A stretch of 64,000 nucleotides of DNA from Anaerobacillus alkalidiazotrophicus (GCF_001866055.1 NZ_MLQS01000001.1:349686-413685); one strand, 5' to 3'. Positions 1-9,126 are shown, numbered from the stretch's first letter. The notes: generated by a model from the sequence alone, not told the origin. A program made the numbers and translations.

Positions 1-259
1 TCACTAAACCTTTAGGCTTCTTTCCGGCATTAACAATGCTAGTAAAATCAATTTGCGCCATCATTGGGTAAATCATTAACCAAATAAGTATGGCAACAGG
101 GATAGAAACTTGAGCATATTCAAATTGACTTAAAGTTTCAGGTACTACAGGTAACCACTGACCAATAGCTAAACCAATAATAATACACAAAGCAACCCAT
201 ACCGTTAAATATCGCTCAAAAAAACCTATCCCTTGCTTTTCTTCTTTTTCTGTACTCAC
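1..259 (-). CDS. Arsenite efflux permease, ACR3 family (N-terminal part only)
   Basis: The minus-strand frame runs off the left edge of the window, so only about 86 N-terminal residues are present. After a charged Glu/Lys-rich start comes IGFFERYLTVWVAL and a first hydrophobic segment, the usual opening of ACR3-type As(III)/H+ antiporters, which have ten membrane segments in the plasma membrane. The gene follows arsR by about 20 bp and is presumably co-transcribed with it and derepressed by arsenite. The start is uncertain: GTG at 259 lies very close to GGAGG, and an in-frame GTG three codons upstream (268) is possible. Family assignment rests on remembered N-terminal similarity; a search with the full gene would settle it. 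Confidence 0.8.
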   Translation of the reverse strand, partial: MSTEKEEKQGIGFFERYLTVWVALCIIIGLAIGQWLPVVPETLSQFEYAQVSIPVAILIWLMIYPMMAQIDFTSIVNAGKKPKGLV

Positions 260-277
260 TACCTCCACTCTCCCTTT

Positions 278-619
278 TTATTCACATGAAATACGCAATC
301 CTTGTTCTTCCAATTCCTTTAATTTATAATCCTGATTTGGAAGATATTGAATCATGTTTTGGACTAACGGATAAAAGTCGCTCCCTTTTTCCAATGAATA
401 GATAATCCATTGCCCTCTTCTTGTTTCTCGAACTATACCAACGTCTTTCAACTTACGTACATGTTGACTTATTGCTGGCTGACTAGCTTTAAATATTTCA
501 ACAAATTCACAAACACAACAATCATGGGAGTCTAATATTTTAACCATTGTTAATCGTGTTTTATCTCCCAGGACCTTCAGAACCGATGCAATCTTTTCTA
601 TTTCCATAGCTGATTTCAT
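278..619 (-). CDS. arsR: ArsR family arsenic-responsive repressor
   Basis: A 113-residue winged-helix protein of normal ArsR/SmtB length. The motif CCVCEF at about residues 34-39 matches the ELCVCDL metalloid-binding helix of classical ArsR, whose cysteines bind As(III)/Sb(III) and release DNA. It is followed by the recognition helix region SQPAISQHVRKL. It lies directly upstream of the ACR3 gene in the same orientation, so it most likely represses the ars operon and itself. A GGAGG lies about 12 bases before the ATG; Met5 is an alternative start. A strong palindrome about 60 bp upstream is the likely operator. Confidence 0.9.
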   Translation of the reverse strand: MKSAMEIEKIASVLKVLGDKTRLTMVKILDSHDCCVCEFVEIFKASQPAISQHVRKLKDVGIVRETRRGQWIIYSLEKGSDFYPLVQNMIQYLPNQDYKLKELEEQGLRISCE

Positions 620-674
620 TCCAAGAAGTCCCCTCCTTAACTCTTTTAAGCTAACAGCTATATAAGAAACTCCC

Positions 675-696
675 TATATAATCATTTGCTTATATA
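675..696 (-). promoter_or_regulatory. Probable ArsR operator (palindrome)
   Basis: A 22-bp imperfect palindrome with perfect 7-bp outer arms TATATAA/TTATATA; 18 of 22 positions are symmetric. It lies about 55-75 bp upstream of the arsR start. Position and AT-rich twofold symmetry fit ArsR-family operators. Binding by ArsR is inferred. Confidence 0.6.
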
Positions 697-1011
697 ATAA
701 TCAACTTATATATGAACTTCAAGCATTTTTTTATGAAGTTTTTGTAAAGTCTTTATCTGCCATTTGCGAAAGTACAAGCATGATTACTTATCATAACAAA
801 GTATTAAAGATTTTTAATTAATATTGTTTATAATAGTGGATCATTTATGCATATTAAGTGAGATATTAAGGAACCTTTTTAATTAAGATAAATTTTGGAT
901 ATCTGCAAATGCCTTAATAGCTAAACTTGCCGCTATTGAATGTATTCCACTAGGAGTAATTGATAATAAAATTTAGGTTCTACAGTATTTTGTTAGTTTA
1001 ATTAAAAAATC
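697..1011. other. Intergenic region between divergent arsR and Na/Pi transporter
   Basis: AT-rich spacer between divergent genes. No convincing ORF or RNA was seen. It carries the promoters of both genes. Confidence 0.5.
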
Positions 1012-1039
1012 TTTACAAAATCTTTACAATAAATTTATT
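1012..1039 (+). promoter_or_regulatory. Pho-box-like direct repeats
   Basis: Two perfect TTTACA hexamers at 1012-1017 and 1023-1028 are spaced exactly 11 bp apart, with a weaker TTTATT in the same register at 1034-1039. Bacillus PhoP binds direct repeats of TT(A/T/C)ACA with about 11-bp periodicity. The site lies about 90-115 bp upstream of a phosphate cotransporter gene, so phosphate-starvation control is a reasonable inference. Confidence 0.55.
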
Positions 1040-1127
1040 TACGTACATGTAGAATTTCTATACAATTTTAAATGGCTTAAGACTTGTAGAAAATTGTCGT
1101 TTAGTACAAAGAGGGGATGTTACTACT

Positions 1128-2750
1128 ATGGATTTACAGACAATGTTATTTATGTTTTTTGGTGGGTTAGGTATTTTTCTTTTTGGGATTAAATATTTAG
1201 GAGATGGACTTCAAAAAGTTGCTGGTGACGGACTTAGAGATCTCCTTGACCGCTTTACCACAAACCCAGTAATGGGGGTATTGGCAGGGATTTTTGTTAC
1301 TGTATTACTTCAAACGAGTACTGGAACTACAGTTTTAACAATCGGATTAGTAAATGCAGGGTTTATGACATTAAAGCAAGCTATTGGTGTTATTATCGGT
1401 GCTAATGTCGGCACAACTGTTACAGCATTTATTATCGGAATTAAAATATCCGCATATGCACTACCAATTATTGCTTTAGGAACTTTTTTCATTTTCTTCT
1501 TTAAAAATAATAGAATAAATAATTATGGACAAGTTATATTCGGATTTGGTGCACTGTTTTTAGGGCTTAATTTTATGGGTGATGGTCTCCGTCCGTTACG
1601 AGATGTTCAAGCGTTTGCTGATTTAACAGTTAGTATGAGTGAGAACCCTCTATTAGGTGTTTTAATTGGTACTATATTTACCATTGCTGTACAAAGTTCT
1701 ACAGCGGCTATCGGCTTACTTCAAACTCTTTTTGGACAAGGGCTAATGGACTTAAACGCTGCATTACCTGTTCTTTTTGGTGATAACATTGGGACGACAA
1801 TTACTGCTGTATTAGCAGCAATAGGGGCGTCAGTTGCTGCGAGACGTGCTGCTGCAGCTCATGTTATTTTTAATTTAATTGGAACCACTATTGTATTAAT
1901 CATTTTAGTTCCTTTTACAGTTTTAATTGAATACATCCGTGATAGTTTAAATTTAAACCCAGAAATGACAATTGCCTTCGCACATGGTATTTTTAACGTT
2001 TCGAATGCAATTATCCAATTACCGTTTGTTGCTGTTCTTGCATGGATAGTTGTTAAAATCATTCCTGGACAAGATTCAGCAATTGCTTATAAAGCAGTTC
2101 ATTTAGACGAAAAGTTTATTAGGCAATCGCCAGGTATCGCGCTAGGTCAAGGGAAAAAAGAGGTAATGCGTATGGCCGAGTTATCTGAAAATGGACTGAA
2201 AGAAGTAGGCCTTTACTTAAAGACACAAGGAAAAAAACATAGAGAATTAATCCCGCAATATGAAGATGCCATAAATAATTTGGATAAAAAAATTACTGAT
2301 TACCTTATCCAAGTATCTTCACACTCATTATCAAATCAGGACACTAAAGTTCACCACACTCTCATGAATACTATTAGAGACTTTGAGCGTATTGGTGATC
2401 ATATGGAAAATATAATGGAACTTGTGGAATACCAAATTACAAATAAGGTCAAGTTTTCAGAGTCAGCTATCGCAGATCTAGAAGAAATGTTCGAGTTAAC
2501 TTTATCTACATTAAGACAAGCAATTAAAGCATTAGACTTGGAAGATATTGATGAGGCTAGGGCGGTTCTAGAAAAAGAAAAGAAAATTGATAAAATGGAG
2601 CGTGAACTACGTAAGAAACATATCCTTCGTTTAAATGAAAACAGGTGTACTGGACAGGCTGGTATTGTATATGTAGATATAATAAGTAACCTTGAACGTA
2701 TTGGTGACCATGCGGTAAATATTGCTGAAGAGGTCATTGGAGAAGAATAG
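1128..2750 (+). CDS. Na+/phosphate cotransporter with PhoU-like C-terminal domain
   Basis: 540 residues, the typical length of bacterial NptA/YjbB-type Na/Pi cotransporters (PF02690 followed by a PhoU-like domain). The membrane half contains the duplicated family motif: VLLQTSTGTTVLTIGLV with GANVGTTVTA near residues 60-105, and AVQSSTAAIGLL with GDNIGTTITAV near 185-225. From about residue 350 it becomes a soluble helical PhoU-like region with paired FERIGDHMENI and LERIGDHAVNI motifs, as in PhoU three-helix bundles. It should import inorganic phosphate with sodium across the cytoplasmic membrane. The GAGGGGATG Shine-Dalgarno upstream supports the ATG start. Monocistronic, followed by a strong terminator. 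Confidence 0.93.
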   Translation: MDLQTMLFMFFGGLGIFLFGIKYLGDGLQKVAGDGLRDLLDRFTTNPVMGVLAGIFVTVLLQTSTGTTVLTIGLVNAGFMTLKQAIGVIIGANVGTTVTAFIIGIKISAYALPIIALGTFFIFFFKNNRINNYGQVIFGFGALFLGLNFMGDGLRPLRDVQAFADLTVSMSENPLLGVLIGTIFTIAVQSSTAAIGLLQTLFGQGLMDLNAALPVLFGDNIGTTITAVLAAIGASVAARRAAAAHVIFNLIGTTIVLIILVPFTVLIEYIRDSLNLNPEMTIAFAHGIFNVSNAIIQLPFVAVLAWIVVKIIPGQDSAIAYKAVHLDEKFIRQSPGIALGQGKKEVMRMAELSENGLKEVGLYLKTQGKKHRELIPQYEDAINNLDKKITDYLIQVSSHSLSNQDTKVHHTLMNTIRDFERIGDHMENIMELVEYQITNKVKFSESAIADLEEMFELTLSTLRQAIKALDLEDIDEARAVLEKEKKIDKMERELRKKHILRLNENRCTGQAGIVYVDIISNLERIGDHAVNIAEEVIGEE

Positions 2751-2765
2751 ATGTTTGTATCGTTG

Positions 2766-2798
2766 AAAACGACTAGAATTTAGTTCTGGTCGTTTTTT
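2766..2798 (+). terminator. Rho-independent terminator of Na/Pi transporter
   Basis: A 13-bp stem (AAAACGACTAGAA pairing with TTCTGGTCGTTTT, one wobble) with a 5-nt loop runs into a T tract. Confidence 0.9.
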
Positions 2799-2810
2799 CT
2801 CGGGTATAGG

Positions 2811-2929
2811 TCAAATACGAAGGCGATTACTTTAAAAGCAATCGCCTCTTTAGTGGGTTATTCTATTACCAGGTATCGTTACACTGCGAGATCACTAGAT
2901 CTGTTGTATTATGGTCTTTCTTGTTCAAC
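2811..2929. repeat. Dispersed repeat family A, copy 1
   Basis: About 119 bp, related along its whole length to 16388-16504. Both begin TCAAATACGA and end TTGTTCAAC, and share TACCAG-TATCGTT and ACTGCG blocks. It contains the hairpin GGCGATT...AATCGCC; in the other copy the stem is GACGAT...ATCGTC, so paired positions change together. It lies between two convergent genes. No protein is encoded. Confidence 0.7.
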
Positions 2930-3007
2930 ATTACCGCCTCTTTCACAAAATAAGAGCCACCGTTTCGACATCTCCTTGTTTAGTTATTCCACCCAATCAG
3001 CTGAAAA

Positions 3008-3796
3008 TCATGTTCTTTTCAAACTTGCTTCAAATAAATCTATTATTTCTAAAAATCTCTCAGCTTCTCTAAAAGTATGGTCAGCCAAAAGAGGATGAAT
3101 ATTACTTTTTATACGACATGCTTCAATTAATTCCCTAGCTGTTTTCTTAAAATCCCTTAAAGAAGCAACCGATACTTTATTTTGATTTAAAAATTGACTT
3201 AGTATAGGTTTAGTTTCTGATTGAGGACGCATGGAGTCTAAATCAACCGCTTGAAACATCAACTGGTCGAAATCATGGCTAAATTCCCTTGCCTGTTCAA
3301 CCAATTTTCTTTCGGAAGGATCTAAAAGATGTCCAATAAACTTTGCATGGTCCGCCATAATTTTTAAGAAAAATACATTTTCTTCTATCACTGTATCTGG
3401 TTCTGGGGCAAGCTTCCCTTCATTCAGCTCTATTAAACGATTAGCAAAATATGCTGCCTCTCTGCTTGTATGATCAACTAACAAAGGGAAATTATTATGA
3501 CGGATTTGGCAACTTAAAGTTAACCCTAAAACTTTTCGTTTGTAGCCCCATATTGCTGCTGCAGCTTGGTAAACCTCGCTATTAAAGTCTTGAACTTGAC
3601 GTAAATGTGAATTGACGTTAAATCTAGCTAACTTTTCTTCAATACTTTCGAACAACGAAATAAACTGTCGAGCTTCATCAATAAGTTGTTTCTGTTCATA
3701 AGTAAAACCTAAGCTTAAAAATAAGGCATGTTCTTTCATAATCCTAGACCAAAATCGGATTTCGTCTAATGACCTCTCAACTATTGCATTTGCCAT
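3008..3796 (-). CDS. DUF2935 family protein, two tandem domains
   Basis: 262 residues of almost entirely alpha-helical character. The N-terminal stretch LDEIRFWSRIMKEHALFL (residues 10-27) is the DUF2935 opening motif. A second related unit starts near residue 140 (ENVFFLKIMADHAKFIGHLL), so the protein is a tandem duplication of a four-helix-like unit. His and Glu residues recur at equivalent positions (KEHA/ADHA, and DHTSREA near residue 108 with DHTFREA near residue 240), which could bind metal; that is inference. Found mainly in spore-forming Firmicutes; function unknown. The GGAGG nine bases before the ATG supports the start. Convergent with the Na/Pi transporter. Confidence 0.85.
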   Translation of the reverse strand: MANAIVERSLDEIRFWSRIMKEHALFLSLGFTYEQKQLIDEARQFISLFESIEEKLARFNVNSHLRQVQDFNSEVYQAAAAIWGYKRKVLGLTLSCQIRHNNFPLLVDHTSREAAYFANRLIELNEGKLAPEPDTVIEENVFFLKIMADHAKFIGHLLDPSERKLVEQAREFSHDFDQLMFQAVDLDSMRPQSETKPILSQFLNQNKVSVASLRDFKKTARELIEACRIKSNIHPLLADHTFREAERFLEIIDLFEASLKRT

Positions 3797-3989
3797 ATTA
3801 ACCCTCCTTATTTAACCTACCCTTTCTATATATACGTGTGATACTTTGTACTAATTTCTTATTTATTCCTTCAATGGTTGTGTATATTTTATTGGTTGAA
3901 TGTGAGATTCCCCGGCCCTATTTTGGTACTTATTGAATATTTCTAGTCATATTCTTACAAAAGAAAACAAAAGAAGGGGTGTAAGTTAA

Positions 3990-5402
3990 TTGAAAAAAGT
4001 TAAGGTTAGTTTACAGCCAATTGTAAGTAGGATAAATTTACCTACTGTTTTAAAAACAACTATACTTCCAGGGGACTCAATTGGAAGATTATTTATTGCA
4101 ACCCAGGTAGGAGAAATTTATTACATAGGAAACGGCGAGATAAGGACTTTTTTAGATATTCGCCCACAAGTCATAAAACTAGGTGCTTTTGATGGCGGAT
4201 ATGATGAACGGGGATTGCTTGGCCTAGCTTTTCATCCCGAATTTTATTATAACGGTCTGTTTTATCTTCATTATTCAGTAGCTGGAACACAAGGTCCAGG
4301 TGCTCTCCCTGAATCTTTTATGCCTAACCCGGGTGCTCCCGAAACCTTAAACTTAAAATGGGTAAATAGAGAAATTCAATATGATCATATAGATACAGTT
4401 GAAGAATGGATATTACAATGGAATGGTCAACCTCAAAAACGACGAACATTACTTAATTTAAGAAGACCATTTTTTAATCATAATGGGGTCAATAGCTTAA
4501 ACTTTTCACCTGAAACAGGAAAACTTATTTTAACAACCGGAGATGGTGGATCAGGCTATGATCCATTTAATTTAAGCCAGGATGATATGGAAATCGCCGG
4601 TAAAATAATTGAAATTGATGTAGTTAAGAATTCATTTATCAATAATCCACCTGTAGTCACACGTTTTCATGAGCTTCCCACACCTATTCAGGAAACACTT
4701 ACAGTCATTGCCAAAGGAGTTCGCAATGCACCAGGCATTTCATTTCAAAGGTTTAATAATCAGTATATTAAATATACGGGAAATATCGGACAGGATTTGG
4801 TGGAGTCGATTTTTTCATTTGTTCATTATAAACCCATACCGGTTACACAGCTTAATCAAGCTTCTTTAATGTATTCTAAGCCTGACCGAGAAAGATTTAT
4901 TAACTTTGGCTGGCGTGGATGGGAAGGTTGTTTTCCTACTCCGACCTTGACAGACTGTCCTAATAATCCGTCTTTGGATGAGAAAACAATTGCTTATTAC
5001 AATGAGGCAGTAGCACTTTCAGGGAGTCGCCTTCAGCCTTTAACGAGTTATTTTCATAAAGATCCCAGACCCGATAAGTTTGAAGGAAGTGCACTTACAG
5101 GAATTCAGCCTTATATGGGGCATCGAATCCCTGGTTTAACAGGAAGTGTTGTGTTTACTGATTTTGCCCGGAAAGATCCTCAATCTCAGGGTAGAGGGGC
5201 TTTAGCTTATACCAAGGTGAGACTAGATGGCAAACAAAATGATTTTAGTGTGATTCAAACCGATTATGATTTTGGGGCTCAATCAGCCTTTTATACTAGT
5301 TTGGGAACGAATCTGGGTCAATCTAGACTATATTTAGGGGTTTATGGCTCTATGAATGTTACTGATTTTAACCAAGGTACTGTTTTTGAAATCGTTCCAT
5401 AA
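3990..5402 (+). CDS. Glucose/sorbosone dehydrogenase-like beta-propeller protein
   Basis: 470 residues with the signature of the soluble glucose dehydrogenase/sorbosone dehydrogenase fold (PF07995): DERGLLGLAFHPEF near residue 70, LTTGDGGSGYDPFNLSQD near 185-200, a GKIIEIDV strand, and AKGVRNAPGISF near 245. Family members are six-bladed propellers that use PQQ, though many Bacillus members are uncharacterised. There is no signal peptide, so a cytosolic location is likely. The start is TTG at 3990, supported by AGGGGTG nine bases upstream. It is followed by a terminator; no pqq genes are visible, so activity as a PQQ enzyme is unproven. Confidence 0.75.
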   Translation: MKKVKVSLQPIVSRINLPTVLKTTILPGDSIGRLFIATQVGEIYYIGNGEIRTFLDIRPQVIKLGAFDGGYDERGLLGLAFHPEFYYNGLFYLHYSVAGTQGPGALPESFMPNPGAPETLNLKWVNREIQYDHIDTVEEWILQWNGQPQKRRTLLNLRRPFFNHNGVNSLNFSPETGKLILTTGDGGSGYDPFNLSQDDMEIAGKIIEIDVVKNSFINNPPVVTRFHELPTPIQETLTVIAKGVRNAPGISFQRFNNQYIKYTGNIGQDLVESIFSFVHYKPIPVTQLNQASLMYSKPDRERFINFGWRGWEGCFPTPTLTDCPNNPSLDEKTIAYYNEAVALSGSRLQPLTSYFHKDPRPDKFEGSALTGIQPYMGHRIPGLTGSVVFTDFARKDPQSQGRGALAYTKVRLDGKQNDFSVIQTDYDFGAQSAFYTSLGTNLGQSRLYLGVYGSMNVTDFNQGTVFEIVP

Positions 5403-5462
5403 TTGGTAACTATAAATCTCGTTAATCTTGATATATCTCTTTCATGGATTAAATTTAATCTA

Positions 5463-5502
5463 ATTAAAACCAAGGGAGGAATCAGGCTACCTTGGTTTTA
5501 AT
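5463..5502 (+). terminator. Terminator hairpin after the propeller gene
   Basis: A 13-bp perfect stem ATTAAAACCAAGG/CCTTGGTTTTAAT with a 14-nt loop between convergent genes; the A/T flanks allow use in both directions. Confidence 0.75.
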
Positions 5503-5544
5503 TTCTCCAGTTATTATACGTTGAACAAATTGTTTTCAAGATCA

Positions 5545-6105
5545 CTATATTATAATCATTTTTATTTTTTTAATAATGATTAAAGCAACTTCAACCCATA
5601 GCCAGCTATAAAGGAAAGCAAATAAAAAGATACTTATAGTTGTAAGAAATGAAAAAGAATCAGAGACGATTGGACCTAAAATTGGAAAGTTAATAATAAA
5701 TAGTAGACTCATAATTCCTAACATTAAAAGAATTGTACCAGTAGCTATAATACTTATTCTCTTCCTAAAAAGGTAAAAAGCTGCCCCTATCCCAAGCCCT
5801 AACAATCCTGTTGTAAAAGGAAATACAATTAGTTCGGTTGGCTGTAGGATGAATAACAACATAATTGTCAGAAAATAGGACATTACTCCAATTGGAATGG
5901 ATAACATAGAACTTAACAGAATAGGTGCAGTGGCAAGCGGGCTTATAAAATATCCTATACCTAGGAAAAAGCCGCCAGCAGACTGTAGAATTGCAGCAAT
6001 ACAGGCAAAAATAGACCCTAATATGAGCTTCATCGTTTTTTTATGTTTATCGAATATTATTTGAGATAAACGAACCTCATCAGAAATAGGTTTTAAAAAG
6101 TACAC
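5545..6105 (-). CDS. Hypothetical integral membrane protein
   Basis: 186 residues. A short polar N-terminus (about 25 residues) precedes five or six strongly hydrophobic segments, starting at LILGSIFACIAAILQSAGG and ending in a short basic tail KKIKMIII. No catalytic or transport motif is recognisable; Gly-rich segments resemble small-substrate transporter components, but this is weak. The start is GTG at 6105 with GAGGTGG five bases before it; the Met at residue 25 is an alternative. Transcribed alone, convergent with the propeller gene. Confidence 0.7.
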   Translation of the reverse strand: MYFLKPISDEVRLSQIIFDKHKKTMKLILGSIFACIAAILQSAGGFFLGIGYFISPLATAPILLSSMLSIPIGVMSYFLTIMLLFILQPTELIVFPFTTGLLGLGIGAAFYLFRKRISIIATGTILLMLGIMSLLFIINFPILGPIVSDSFSFLTTISIFLFAFLYSWLWVEVALIIIKKIKMIII

Positions 6106-6216
6106 TTTTCCACCTCACTCTAAATGGTTTTTACGTTTTCCATACATTATATTTACCATTTATTAGATGAGAACTCTGATGCTAGTAAATGTGCCTGAAT
6201 TATCTTCCATAGATTA

Positions 6217-6244
6217 AAGAACCAACACCTAAACGTTGGTTCAC
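6217..6244 (-). terminator. Terminator of the YmaF pseudogene
   Basis: Stem GAACCAAC (6219-6226) pairs with GTTGGTTC (6235-6242); on the minus strand it is followed by a T-rich run. Confidence 0.7.
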
Positions 6245-6290
6245 TATTAAACAGTTATAAATTTCACTATGTTATTATCATCGTCTTTAA

Positions 6291-6714
6291 CTACAAACTA
6301 GTTCTTCCTTCGTATCTATGTCTATGAGCAATTCTACCATCAACCGTTGTTTCCCCACTAAATTCATGATAATGTCCTCCATTCGGTAAAGCAATTGCTG
6401 GTCCTGTTACTCCATTAATAACATGTTGATGGACCATCATCAAAACTTGTAAATGTAAAATAACGATGAATATGCTGTCCCCCACTTGGTGCCGGCTCAG
6501 TAGTACCTGCAAATCGATGATTATGACCTACATCAAAAGAAGTTACACCTCTAGACTCATGCGTATGAACAGGTTGACCATCCCATGTCGTAATATAAAG
6601 ATTATGAGAGTGGAGAGGGTCATCACCATTAGATTGTAATAAATATCCACTAACAGGTATTGTATTCATATGATGAACCCTTGACTGCACCCTTTCAAGA
6701 CAAATCGTACCCAT
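6291..6714 (-). pseudogene. ymaF: YmaF family His-rich protein, frameshifted
   Basis: Two overlapping frames together give a YmaF-type protein of about 140 residues. It carries repeated HxH units: HSHNLYITTWDG, HTHESRG, HNHRFAGTTEPAPSG, HIHRYFTFTSFDDG, then in the shifted frame HQHVINGVTGPAIALPNGG and HRHRYEGRTS. The reading frame breaks at DDG/HQH near 6431-6432, where one extra G on the plus strand (extra C in the coding sense) creates an early stop after GPSTCY. Removing that base restores a continuous family-like protein. The repeated histidines suggest metal binding, but the function is unknown. It is either a recent pseudogene or a sequencing error. Confidence 0.8.
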
Positions 6715-6864
6715 AGAGGATCCAAGTCAAGTCCTTAAACACTTATCTATGGCTACATGTAAATAAAGATAAAAGGGTATTTTATCAATCTTTTTAGGCT
6801 GATACTGTATATAACTGCTCGTTACTTCAACTAGGAAATGATGATTATGTAAAGAACCCTAAAG

Positions 6865-7584
6865 CTAGTTGTAAATAGGTGGCATTTGTTGGTGTTCATT
6901 TTTTAGGGAAACGTGAAGTTCGTGGTCACCATTAATGGAAGCGAAAAAAACGCGATCTACTTGTGCAATCTGTCTTCTTTGTAATTCAGAAACTAACCAT
7001 TGTCGATTTAAGCCTAAATAGTTTAGTATATCTTCGTAAATTTTCCCTTCTACGATTAATGGATAAGACAAACTTTTACTTTTCTTTTTTACATTTATAT
7101 CCTCAATGGTTACTCCCAATTTATTTTCTTTTTTTAACACACTTATTTGCCCATTTGCTTCGATAATTGCAATTTCAACATCACTTATATTAAAAATATT
7201 TTTTTGTCGTAACATTTGCAGCACGTTATCGATGGTATACCTAATCCTTTTTAAGTTTTCCACTAAGAGCTTCCCATCTTGAATGACGAGCGTAGGTTCG
7301 AACGTTATTTTTTTCCCTATTTTTCGATGCGTAATTGATAAGTAGGCAGTTAATCTTTGTATCAGTGGAATAACTATAACAGCTAAATACGTATAAACAT
7401 GATCTACTGTTGGATCAGCAATGTCAGCTCCTACAACATTGGTTAAGGTCATAATAATAAGAAAATCGAAAATAGGCATTTCTCCGATCGAGCGTTTGCC
7501 CATATATTGTGTTATTAATAAAAATAATGGGAAGATCGTAATAATTCTCGCCAATATAATTGCTGACTCTTTTAAAACCTCCAT
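6865..7584 (-). CDS. DUF421 / YetF-type membrane protein
   Basis: 239 residues. Three hydrophobic N-terminal segments (residues 8-80) contain the family motif YMGKRSIGEMPIFDFLIIMTL. A cytoplasmic alpha/beta domain follows, with LVIQDGKLLVENLKRIR, LRQKNIFNISDVEIAIIEANGQISVLKK and a C-terminal extension. Several paralogues (YetF, YdfS, YkjA) occur in B. subtilis and related ones are linked with spores, but the biochemical role is unknown. An AGGTGAA lies before the ATG. A second, broken DUF421 gene lies 1.6 kb upstream, on the other side of the CLC gene. Confidence 0.88.
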   Translation of the reverse strand: MEVLKESAIILARIITIFPLFLLITQYMGKRSIGEMPIFDFLIIMTLTNVVGADIADPTVDHVYTYLAVIVIPLIQRLTAYLSITHRKIGKKITFEPTLVIQDGKLLVENLKRIRYTIDNVLQMLRQKNIFNISDVEIAIIEANGQISVLKKENKLGVTIEDINVKKKSKSLSYPLIVEGKIYEDILNYLGLNRQWLVSELQRRQIAQVDRVFFASINGDHELHVSLKNEHQQMPPIYN

Positions 7585-7704
7585 ATGTTTTCACCTATTC
7601 CTTTTTGGGAGTATATATGAGTTTCATGATAGTTATCTCCACGATGTGGAGAAATATTACATTCATTACATCAGTCGAAGAATACATTAAGCAAATTACA
7701 ATCT

Positions 7705-7748
7705 AAAAAAAGTCGAATTCTTGTACGCTCAAGAAACGACTTTTTTTT
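7705..7748. terminator. Bidirectional terminator hairpin
   Basis: A long stem: AAAAAAAGTCG pairs with CGACTTTTTTT, with an inner TTCTTG/CAAGAA pair. It ends transcription of the minus-strand CLC gene. A second hairpin, CTACGATAAT/ATTATCGTAG at 7795-7819, lies between it and the CLC stop codon. Confidence 0.85.
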
Positions 7749-7842
7749 ATTTGTCTTCTATGCTGAAGCTTCCTTTAGTTAAATAAGCGCAACACTACGA
7801 TAATATGCGATTATCGTAGCATACTCTCCATTTTGTTCTTCA

Positions 7843-9126
7843 CTAGCACCCATTCCTTTTCTTTTGTTCAACATCTTTAATCGTTTTTCCATTAGCAATT
7901 TTATAAAGACGACTCTTCGGTACATATATCATTTGAGAAGGCCACAGTCCGTGGTGACCTGAAAATAAATAACTCGTTAAGCACGCAACGAAAAGAAATT
8001 CAATTCCTTGTCCATCAAACAGCTCAACCCCCAAAAGGAAAGCGGCTATCGGAGTATTGGCCCCCCCACAAAACGTTGCAATCATCCCTAAGCCGGCCAG
8101 GAAAGACATAGGGAAGTCAATAAAATGATATAAAGTATTACCTAACGTTGCCCCCATAAAAAATAACGGTATTGCTTCCCCGCCTACAAAACCAGTCCCT
8201 AGAGTTACCGCTGTAAAGACGAGCTTAGCCAGAAAGGCATAGGGAGGAACATCTTGTTTAAATGACTCTTCTAGCATATCTAAACCACGCCCATTGTAAT
8301 CATAGGAACCGACTATAAATGTTAAAGCAACAATAATCATTCCTCCAATGAAGGCTCGTAATGCATGGTTTTTCTTAGTATATTTTTCTGAAACCTTATG
8401 TATTCCGTGTCTTAATTGGCTATATAACACACTTACCAGACTAAAAAGAATGGCTAATAAAATGACTTTTGCAAATGACATAAGTGATAGTTCTGGCACA
8501 GATTGGATAATAAATGTTTCATGTTGGGTACCCCAAACTTTCTCGGCCGTATAGTGACCTACAAAACTTGATACTAGACAAGGAACAAGTGCTTTGTATT
8601 TCATCTTTCCTAAAGTGACCATTTCCATTCCAAAAATAGCACCCGTAATTGGTGTACCAAAAGCTGCGCCGAATCCAGCGCTAATTCCACTCATCAATAA
8701 AATCTTGGTATCGATAACGTTTACTTTAAAGAACCTGTTTACAGCTTCGGCGACACTTCCTCCCATTTGAATGGCCGCACCTTCTCTGCCTGTCGATCCG
8801 CCAAATAAAACTGTCATAAATGTTCCTAAATAGACAATAGGTCCCAACCTCCGTAGTATCTTGGCCTTACCATGAACCGCCTCAATTACAAGATTATTCC
8901 CTTTATACAATTCAGTTCCAGCGCTCGTTCCTAAATTCATATATATGTAACCTAGAACCAATCCTGCTAAAGGAAGACAAAGAATTAACCAAGAATTTCC
9001 TTCCCGTGTCTCTCCAAGAAAATCATTGGTATATAAGAGGAAGGCTGTTGTAGAGCCAATAATTAAACCAATAATTGCTCCAAAAAATATCCATTTGAAA
9101 AGAGTTAAAAAAAGATTTTTATACAT
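7843..9126 (-). CDS. CLC family anion channel/antiporter, probably fluoride type (CLC-F)
   Basis: 427 residues with about ten membrane segments. The central filter motif reads FGGSTGREGAAIQMGGS (about residues 109-125), keeping the gating glutamate of GREG. The helix-F region has GGEAIPLFFMGATLG and the C-terminus YLFSGHHGLWPSQ. Where chloride CLCs have GSGIP, this protein has KGNNLVIEAVHG, a pattern I associate with the fluoride/proton antiporter branch (often annotated as voltage-gated chloride channel family protein). It would expel F- from the cytoplasm. No fluoride riboswitch is visible upstream. It starts about 20 bp after the end of a broken DUF421 gene in the same direction, suggesting a former operon. 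Confidence 0.85.
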   Translation of the reverse strand: MYKNLFLTLFKWIFFGAIIGLIIGSTTAFLLYTNDFLGETREGNSWLILCLPLAGLVLGYIYMNLGTSAGTELYKGNNLVIEAVHGKAKILRRLGPIVYLGTFMTVLFGGSTGREGAAIQMGGSVAEAVNRFFKVNVIDTKILLMSGISAGFGAAFGTPITGAIFGMEMVTLGKMKYKALVPCLVSSFVGHYTAEKVWGTQHETFIIQSVPELSLMSFAKVILLAILFSLVSVLYSQLRHGIHKVSEKYTKKNHALRAFIGGMIIVALTFIVGSYDYNGRGLDMLEESFKQDVPPYAFLAKLVFTAVTLGTGFVGGEAIPLFFMGATLGNTLYHFIDFPMSFLAGLGMIATFCGGANTPIAAFLLGVELFDGQGIEFLFVACLTSYLFSGHHGLWPSQMIYVPKSRLYKIANGKTIKDVEQKKRNGC

